Assembly: GCA_004380135.1 (NCBI GenBank)
Contig: QXCR01000066.1
Coordinates: 1 to 64,000, forward strand
DNA from: Stemphylium vesicarium
Taxonomy: Eukaryota > Ascomycota > Dothideomycetes > Pleosporales > Pleosporaceae
Reading direction: 5' to 3'
Length of the DNA stretch: 64,000 nt
Part shown: positions 58,168 to 64,000 of the stretch, piece by piece
How the letters are laid out: every line of letters starts with the position of its first letter
Position numbering within the stretch: the stretch's first letter is position 1
Notes under the pieces: model-generated
Told to the model about the DNA's origin: nothing
Databases searched by the model: none
The model's input: the letters and a program-made list of their open reading frames with translations, nothing else
Translations under genes and position numbers: made by a program

Positions 58168-58932
58168 ATGCCACTAAAGAAGAAGGTCACAGCCGAGGGA
58201 GGCGAAGCCGAAGGCGGCGTACGTAACATCCTCGCACAAGCTGTCACCCACCAAACTAACATACCCCCAGGCATTCCGCTGGACGCTTGAAAACGAGCGC
58301 AAGGTATATCACTTCCATACCTGAACCCCACCAACACCAGCAACAAACATACTAACAATACCACTCACAGCTCCTAGTGCTAACCCAAGGCCGCTACCTC
58401 ACAGGCGAGGACTACGAGCGCCTCGTCGGCGTCTTCTCAGGTAAGTACCCAACATCCCCTTCCCGCCTTCCATCATCCTCCCTTCCCCCATACCCTTCTC
58501 ATACCACCACTGCAGACCCCACTCATCTCACGTTCCTCACTAACCCCCACACCCACAGGAACAAACCTCAACGGCGTCAAGATAAAAGTCTCCCGCTTCC
58601 GCGTCGAGCAGCGCAAGCTCTACGACGAGTACGGCTGGACGCTTCCTGATGGCGGCGCGAAGTTCAAGCAGCCCGCTACGCCGCGCAAGAGTGCGAAGAA
58701 GCGCGATGCTGATGCTGCTACCAACGACGATGGCGGTGCTGAGGTCGGCGATGGTGCTGGTGCTGCGGTGGAGACGCCATCGAAGAGGCCGAGGGTTAGG
58801 AAGCCGAAGAAGGATACCCCCAAGAAGGGCGACGACGGTATTGGAAGCGGTAGTGGCAGTGGTGATGCGAGTGGTGCAGATGAACAAGCAAAGCGCAGCG
58901 GTGTCAAGGAGGAAGTTACTGACGAGTTCTGA
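58168..58932 (+). CDS. Small basic, probably nuclear protein
   Basis: The CDS is join(58168..58218, 58271..58303, 58371..58440, 58559..58932), 175 residues, with three introns at classical donors (GTACGT, GTATAT, GTAAGT) and phase preserved. Exons one and two are only 51 and 33 bp. The protein begins MPLKKKVTAEGGEAEGG, then AFRWTLENERKLLVLTQGRY and LTGEDYERLVGVFSGTNLNG, a compact helical unit reminiscent of small fungal domains with a conserved W-T-x-E-x-x-x-x-L-L core. A segment VKIKVSRFRVEQRKLYDEYG follows, and the C-terminal half is Lys/Ala/Gly-rich with KRPRVRKPKK, a likely nuclear signal resembling an AT-hook. DNA binding is an inference. It is a frequent type of orphan in ascomycetes. 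Confidence 0.75.
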
Positions 58933-59481
58933 GATGGGGTGTACGAGCGGGACCTTGCTTTGTTCTTGTCTTGCAGTCACGGGAGTACAGTACAGTGGTG
59001 GGCGGAGATGAGGAAAATGTCTGAAGTACAACATGAACATGAGCATGTGTGTTTGAGAAAAGGGGGGAAAATTGGAGCTGGAATTGGGATGGATGCAAGG
59101 ATGGATAGATGTGGTATTTGGCATCGGCAATAATGATTCGAGTTGCTGGAGGTTTCTTTTTACACGGTGTCTTTCAATTCGATGAGGTAATGGCGCGATG
59201 GTGTGAGTTTGGGGCTGGTCTAGTACACACACTGGGAATACTCGTCAGAGTTCAGCTGGGCGCATACAATCAAAGTTGGAAAAAAACAAAAACTTAAAGA
59301 AGAGTGCCATGTGATATTCATTTCATCTCAATGTAATTGTCCCCCCGAGGTATAGGTACCGTAACGCCCTGATTGCCATTAATCATCCCAGTATTTGCCT
59401 GTTTCAACGCCATGTAATGCCTCCAGTTTGTGAGAATTGGGACTTTGCAAAGTGACTTTCGCGTTCGTCTTCAGTATAACC
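58933..59481. other. Intergenic between convergent genes
   Basis: 3' regions of the small basic protein (+) and UFD1 (-). No gene seen. Confidence 0.4.
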
Positions 59482-60600
59482 TCATTTATCGCCCTTCTTC
59501 TTCCGGAGAGTTTGGCCTGCACCATCAAAGTGCTTCGACTCTTTCTGCTCTCCCTCCTCCTCCTTGCCCTTAAGTGGCTTGATCTCGTAGCCGAAGAATA
59601 GCTTGCCTGGTGGTAGCCTGAGGGGCTGTGGACCATTTGTGCGCCGTACTGTTGGTGGTGGGTTCGTTGACTGCCCAGCTACAGGAGTTGATGCTTGTGG
59701 AGTGGGTGCCTTGCTGCCCTTCTTTAGTAACTTGTGGCCAGTGGTGAGGAAGTTGGACGATGTTGCCTTGGCGCCGCTAGCCGCGGTGGTTGATGACGGC
59801 GCAATTGCTGCGTAGTTGATGGCTTCTGCCATGGTGCCGTGCGAATGTAGAGTTCCAACCTTGCCGGTCATGACACCCTTTCCGCTCCGTGGGGTACTTG
59901 TTCCGCTAGTCCTCTGAGGCTCTTGGTAACCGACCGGTGGCGCAAAGTCGACCGACAGATCTGTCTCAATCGTGCATACAGCCTTGCTTGGGTGCTCCGG
60001 TTTTGTCTCCAATACAGCTATACTGTATACGTTGTCGTTGTACGAAAAGGTGAATATGTCGCCGGTGGTGAGACAAGAAAAGTTCCGGAACGCGTTCTCG
60101 AGCACGGCTTTGGGGTCTGAAATCTCAAGGAAAGAGGAATCTTGTGGCTGTAGCTTGATAAAGGTACCCAGAGGGATGTCGGTCGACTTGACTTGAAGGA
60201 GATCGCCGGGTTCCAGCCTGAGCGTCTCCATCAGCCAGTATGGCAGGTAGATCTTGCCCTCCTCGGCAATAAACTCCAGCACACCTGCGTGTGTCTTCTT
60301 TCCATCTTCCTTTCCGTTGATAAGCTCGAAGAGCATAGGGTATGTAATGTGCAGCCTGGTGAGCTTATCGAGAGCGCTGGGAGGAAGGAACACTTTACCG
60401 CCATGGTTTGCCTCTGCGCGCTCGGGACCGGGCAGCATGACGATGGGATAGCATCGGAAGTATTCGTCGAAACGCCTGGGCGCGCCGCCGCGTCGAAGGG
60501 ACTGGTACATGGCCATGGGATCGTCTTGGTCGTAAAAGTTTGGGTTGAACTGCGAGTGGTGAGTTGAGATGGAGGGTGATGGTGGGGTCGCTCTTACCAT
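59482..60600 (-). CDS. UFD1: Ubiquitin fusion degradation protein Ufd1
   Basis: Ufd1 with Npl4 recruits Cdc48/p97 to ubiquitylated substrates in ERAD and related pathways. The double-psi barrel domain is intact: FDEYFRCYPIVMLPGPERAE, GGKVFLPPSALDKLTRLHI, YPMLFELINGKEDGKKTH, GVLEFIAEEGKIYLPYWLM, LEPGDLLQVKSTDIPLGTFI, SCLTTGDIFTFSYND and YSIAVLETKP. The C-terminal part is disordered and ends in GKLFFGYEIKPLKG and a Lys-rich tail (LRKKKGDK). From the ATG at 60600 the frame is open for 372 residues. However, GTAAGA directly after that ATG and CAG at 60550-60552 define a 48 bp in-frame intron (60550-60597). If it is spliced, exon one holds only the ATG and the protein starts MFNPNFYDQDDPMAMY (356 residues), the more typical N-terminus. 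Confidence 0.95.
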   Translation of the reverse strand: MVRATPPSPSISTHHSQFNPNFYDQDDPMAMYQSLRRGGAPRRFDEYFRCYPIVMLPGPERAEANHGGKVFLPPSALDKLTRLHITYPMLFELINGKEDGKKTHAGVLEFIAEEGKIYLPYWLMETLRLEPGDLLQVKSTDIPLGTFIKLQPQDSSFLEISDPKAVLENAFRNFSCLTTGDIFTFSYNDNVYSIAVLETKPEHPSKAVCTIETDLSVDFAPPVGYQEPQRTSGTSTPRSGKGVMTGKVGTLHSHGTMAEAINYAAIAPSSTTAASGAKATSSNFLTTGHKLLKKGSKAPTPQASTPVAGQSTNPPPTVRRTNGPQPLRLPPGKLFFGYEIKPLKGKEEEGEQKESKHFDGAGQTLRKKKGDK

Positions 60601-60903
60601 TCTAAATGGGCAATCAGGTGACTAGAGCCGAGTTGGCGTGGTAACGGATTACTAGAATAAAGGCGAGTGAGGAGAGGAAGGGGCTCGCAAGCGATAGAAG
60701 AAGTAGATGTATTGTATTGGATGGAAGATGACGAACCACAGTTAACACTACGGCTGGCTGTTTGAACCTTGGTCGCAGGTCCCGCCGCAGTTGGCCCAAG
60801 CTCCAAATTTCCAGAGCGCGCGAAGACGTCACTGCATCGGTGCCTAAACGCTCACATTTGGGGAACTTTTCTTCACACGCGACAAGACACATTCTCCTTC
60901 ACC
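60601..60903. promoter_or_regulatory. Divergent promoter UFD1 / LIN1
   Basis: 303 bp separate the two start codons on opposite strands; both promoters and leaders must fit here. Confidence 0.6.
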
Positions 60904-62223
60904 ATGGCCAGCTCTAGTGGCACGTACAACCCCGCGAGGCCAAAGCGTGCCGGCGAGCAATTCACGCGAACCCATCACATGGACACGGACGAACCGTCGA
61001 CGAAGAAGCCGCGTTTCGACCCGCGCAACCCCTCGACCCTCGCCCCGGACGCGGAAGACGACGAGGACCCCGCGCTGGAAGCCGATGTCATAGGCAAAAG
61101 CGGCGGCATCAAGCGAAACGCTGTGAACATTGACGGTTACGATTCGGATAGTTCTACAGAGAACTTTGATGCCCGGGCAGAAGCGCAGCACAAAAAAGAG
61201 AAGCCTCCAAAAGACAACGATGATGACGATGACATGTTTGCCGAGGAAGACAAGGACGACGAGCAGGACGAAGAGACAAGGCGAGATCAAACCAACAAGA
61301 AGAAACTGCGCTTCCTGGACAACACCGAGATTGAAGGCCAGGAAGAAAGCAGCAAGTCTGGAGGTCACGTAGCCGTTGATTTTACAAAGGGTCCGAAAGC
61401 CAAGACTGAAGAAGTCGAAAGCAGCAGCGACGAAGGCGACGACGAAGAGCGCGACCGAGTTGGCTCCGATGTCGACGAGGAGATTGGCGCGGGCGGCAAG
61501 AAGAAGCATGCTCCCAAGCTCGATGCCTTCAACATGAGCGCCGAACAGGAGGAGGGACGATTCGACGAGGCCGGCAACTTTGTGCGCAAAGCCTTTGATC
61601 CCGAGGCCATGCAAGACTCATGGCTGGAAGGTATCTCCAAAAAGGACATCAAAAAAGCGAAAGAGGCGCAAGACAAGTTGGATGCGGAGCGAAAAGCACG
61701 GGAGCGAGCCGAAGACTCGATAGTCACCAGCGACGTACTATCCACTCTCATCTCGCATCTCGACGTTGGAGAGACGCCCATGGAAGCTCTGGTGCGATAC
61801 GGCAAAGCGGCGCCGAAGAAGCCGGCCAACAACTGGGCCAAGAAGAAGAAGGCCCAGACCATGGAGGTGGACGTAGATCCGTCGCAGGAGGCTGCAGCGG
61901 AAAAAGCCAAGCAAGTCATCCACTCAATCACCGAATGCGCAAGTCGGCTATCAGATCGTGGAGTCGAAGACATCTATGAGCTACCGCGCGAATCCATCAT
62001 GCGGCAGTATAAGCGCGAGACGGGAGAAGACTGGAAGAACCCGCAGCCGGAGACAGTGCAATGGGAGTTCCATTGGCTCAACGCGCCCGAAGGTGATATC
62101 AACGGGCCCTACGACCAGGCGACCATGCAGGCCTGGGAAGCGAGTGGGCAGTTCGCAGCAGGCGCCGAGTTCCGACGCGTAGGCGAGACGGAATGGTCAC
62201 GATTGCTCGACTTTGAGGACTGA
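60904..62223 (+). CDS. LIN1: GYF-domain spliceosomal protein Lin1/CD2BP2
   Basis: Intronless gene for 439 residues. Lin1 in yeast and CD2BP2 (U5-52K) in humans associate with the U5 snRNP in the nucleus and bind proline-rich partners through the GYF domain. Seen here: an N-terminal KRAGEQFTRTHHMDTDEPST with the basic KKPRFDP, the conserved NAVNIDGYDSDSSTENFD, long acidic tracts (DNDDDDDMFAEEDKDDEQDE), LDAFNMSAEQEEGRFDEAGN and the FDP-EAMQDSWLEG block typical of the family. The C-terminal GYF domain is WEFHWLNAPEGDINGPYDQA, TMQAWEASGQF, with the GPY core in place of GPF. The ATG at 60904 has A at -3 and starts MASSSGTYNPARPKR. Length is close to orthologs. Confidence 0.92.
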   Translation: MASSSGTYNPARPKRAGEQFTRTHHMDTDEPSTKKPRFDPRNPSTLAPDAEDDEDPALEADVIGKSGGIKRNAVNIDGYDSDSSTENFDARAEAQHKKEKPPKDNDDDDDMFAEEDKDDEQDEETRRDQTNKKKLRFLDNTEIEGQEESSKSGGHVAVDFTKGPKAKTEEVESSSDEGDDEERDRVGSDVDEEIGAGGKKKHAPKLDAFNMSAEQEEGRFDEAGNFVRKAFDPEAMQDSWLEGISKKDIKKAKEAQDKLDAERKARERAEDSIVTSDVLSTLISHLDVGETPMEALVRYGKAAPKKPANNWAKKKKAQTMEVDVDPSQEAAAEKAKQVIHSITECASRLSDRGVEDIYELPRESIMRQYKRETGEDWKNPQPETVQWEFHWLNAPEGDINGPYDQATMQAWEASGQFAAGAEFRRVGETEWSRLLDFED

Positions 62224-63968
62224 AGGGGTATGTCGTCAATGTAAGCACAGTCACTGTTCCCACTTATCGCGCTATCCTTAGAGACAGGCTACCTCCAGCA
62301 GCAGCGGGGCCAAGGTTGAGAAACGACAGCTCGCGCTCGAGAGGGGTCTCCGCCCAAGTGGCTGGAATCACATGATTTTCCATGCATGCGTCTAAGCGAT
62401 CCTCCAAACGACTGCTGCTGTGCTCAGCCAGTCGGAAACTTGATAAAAGCGGGAAGCCGTCGTGATCGCCTTGTAGTGGCTACGACGACGGCCGAAATTA
62501 TTCCTAGTCCTGTCGAATGAGAAAGACTTTTGAAGTGGGTATGCCGTGCGACGTCGCCTCTGCTCGCCATGTGTTGCAGCTGTTGAGACACGACAATATG
62601 AAGGGCATTCGGATACCGGATTGACCATGGGCTAGTTGTCAGGGCGTAAATAATGAATACAAAGGGATTGCAGTCCACGCATGCGTATAGTGATATGCAG
62701 CCTCATTACAGCAGTGCACATCTGGGGTGCAGCGTTGGTGAACGGTACATCGGGAGATGACCGGTGGCAACGTGCAGCTGACGACGTCTCGTGGGCGCAT
62801 CATCCAGCCCGAGCGCCCTCGCGACGACATACCCTCGACAAGCAAGTGCCTCGAGTTCGTGAAGTTGACCGCCATGTTTTCCCAACGTACACAATGTCGT
62901 CGCCCACAAGTGCCGGATCGCGCAGAACAAAGGCGCAAGTGTGTTGTTGTGTTCCACGTTAGTAGCAGGGGAGCTAACGCTACGGCCCGCCACCTGGCGA
63001 CTTCCAGAGTGCCGGGCCATCCATCCCCTCTGCCTTGAGTGTGAGATGTCGCTCATGGAAGAAAAAAGAGTTGGCCGGTCCATGGTGTCGCTCCGCGAGT
63101 AATTGGACAGAGCGACAGGCATGTATGCCGGCCACAATGATGGCGTGTCAGCGGCCAAGCAGGGACCGCCGCCCATGACCAGAAATGGGTTCAGGGCTGC
63201 GTGTTCGCCGCAGTGGATCTGGTAGCAGGATGCGGATAGAATCATCTAACTAATACAAGCACACGAACCAGGTGTGCTCAAGGGCGCAGCAACTGCAGAG
63301 GGTGATAGTTTTCTGATTGGCGAGGGGCCAGAGCGGCCAATGAAGCAGGCAGCGAACCATGACGCCTCACAGCTGTCTTGCCGTCGTTCATGGCTCTGTG
63401 CTAGAAAGTATTGAAACCTTGGGTCAGCTCGGGCGGGCGCCTGGGTCCAATCTCTCTCGCGCAGTCGGGCCTCTACTCAGGAGCGTGCGCACGTGTGCAG
63501 CCGTCTCCCCGCGCCGTTAGTGGGCTTCAGCGAGACTTTTGCAACCCAAGCGTCGCCCTCTCTCGGAGTGCCTCCCTCGTCCCAAATAACACTACCCACC
63601 TCTCCGTCGCGTCCACGGGTCCTAGGCGATATTGAACCCTTCTGACGTCTGCTAGCCTGTTGTTCGCGGCCCACCCAAACGTGCGGCTCGAAAGGGGACA
63701 GTAGAGCTGGGTCCGCCTGGCATCCCTGATTATTGCCCATCACCAGCCAGCCCTCGACCACGGCTGCTCGACCCTCATCTTCCCCCTTTTCCATCCCGAC
63801 GACAGCCTGGGACCTGTTCGCGACCGTCGCCTTCCGCTCATTTCACGACACCCAGAGCTTGGACCACCTACTCTTACCTCCGGCCTAATTTTCTGCTGCA
63901 CCTGCATCTCAAACCTCACAACACGTCCTCTTTAACGACCCGACCCCCCCTAATCCTCACCGCATATA
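62224..63968 (+). other. Long spacer and leader of the last gene
   Basis: 1.7 kb without a supported gene. The last 150 bp are strongly pyrimidine-rich (CCTCACAACACGTCCTC, CCCGACCCCCCC), typical of a fungal 5' leader, in front of the ATG at 63969. Confidence 0.4.
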
Positions 63969-64000
63969 ATGTACTCGTCGGGGTACGACCAGAGCACGTC
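63969..64000 (+). CDS. Start of a gene cut by the window end
   Basis: The ATG follows a pyrimidine-rich leader (CGCATATA before ATG) and reads MYSSGYDQST before the window stops. The context is convincing for a start, but ten residues do not identify the product. Confidence 0.45.
   Translation, partial: MYSSGYDQST

Noticed and set aside
1..64000. tRNA, 5S rRNA, CRISPR array, bacterial operon features
   Set aside because: No cloverleaf B-box with a matching acceptor stem, no 5S-like sequence and no regularly spaced repeats were seen; the genome is eukaryotic.

Overview
The window is nuclear DNA of a filamentous ascomycete, most likely a dothideomycete (Pleosporales-like). The grounds are short 44-140 bp introns with GTAAGT/GTATGT donors and CTAAC/CTGAC branch points, fungal housekeeping genes (EPL1, KAE1, RKM4, SUR1, SNF1-beta, UFD1, LIN1), TA-rich transposon relics with the CpA-to-TpA signature of repeat-induced point mutation (RIP), and families that are expanded in dothideomycetes (CorA-like proteins, orphan kinases, hAT and Fot1/pogo elements). 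The species cannot be named from the sequence alone. Exon joins were built by hand from splice consensus and reading phase.

Layout. 1-5.6 kb is a transposon-rich edge: a RIP-degraded repeat, a RIP-mutated Fot1/pogo transposase, an intact DD34E Tc1/mariner-type transposase on the minus strand, then gene debris (the N-terminus of a NACHT/NLR-associated alpha/beta-hydrolase and an F-box-like fragment without a start codon). 5.7-15.6 kb is an accessory block: a Mup1-like amino-acid permease (-), a CorA-like membrane protein (+), a large protein kinase (+), a membrane-protein gene broken by a TAG codon (-) and a short ORF (-). 15.6-17.8 kb is a second RIP island with a hAT transposase relic. 17.8-19.7 kb holds no supported gene.

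19.7-26.4 kb holds a secreted GH92 alpha-mannosidase, a GNAT acetyltransferase and a decayed orphan gene with three in-frame TGA codons and a frameshift. From 27 kb the region is dense and mostly conserved: KAE1 (-) and RKM4-like SET methyltransferase (+) diverge from one promoter; then EPL1 (-), an F-box-like orphan (-), an mpaB-type ER oxygenase (-) next to a secreted GMC oxidoreductase (-), an atypical kinase (-), a SUR1-type sphingolipid mannosyltransferase (-), a multi-pass membrane protein (+), a small membrane protein (-) divergent from the SNF1/AMPK beta subunit (+), a large disordered orphan (+), a small basic probably nuclear protein (+), UFD1 (-) divergent from LIN1/CD2BP2 (+), and the first codons of a gene that leaves the window at 64000.

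There is no operon-like organisation. The functional links I can argue for are the three divergent pairs sharing 300-570 bp promoters, the mpaB/GMC redox pair, and the kinase/CorA-like/permease block flanked by RIP islands. I found no rRNA, tRNA or CRISPR array. No clearly new biological system is demonstrated; the most interesting leads are the stop-interrupted but otherwise intact genes, the accessory block at 5.7-15.6 kb and the mpaB/GMC pair.
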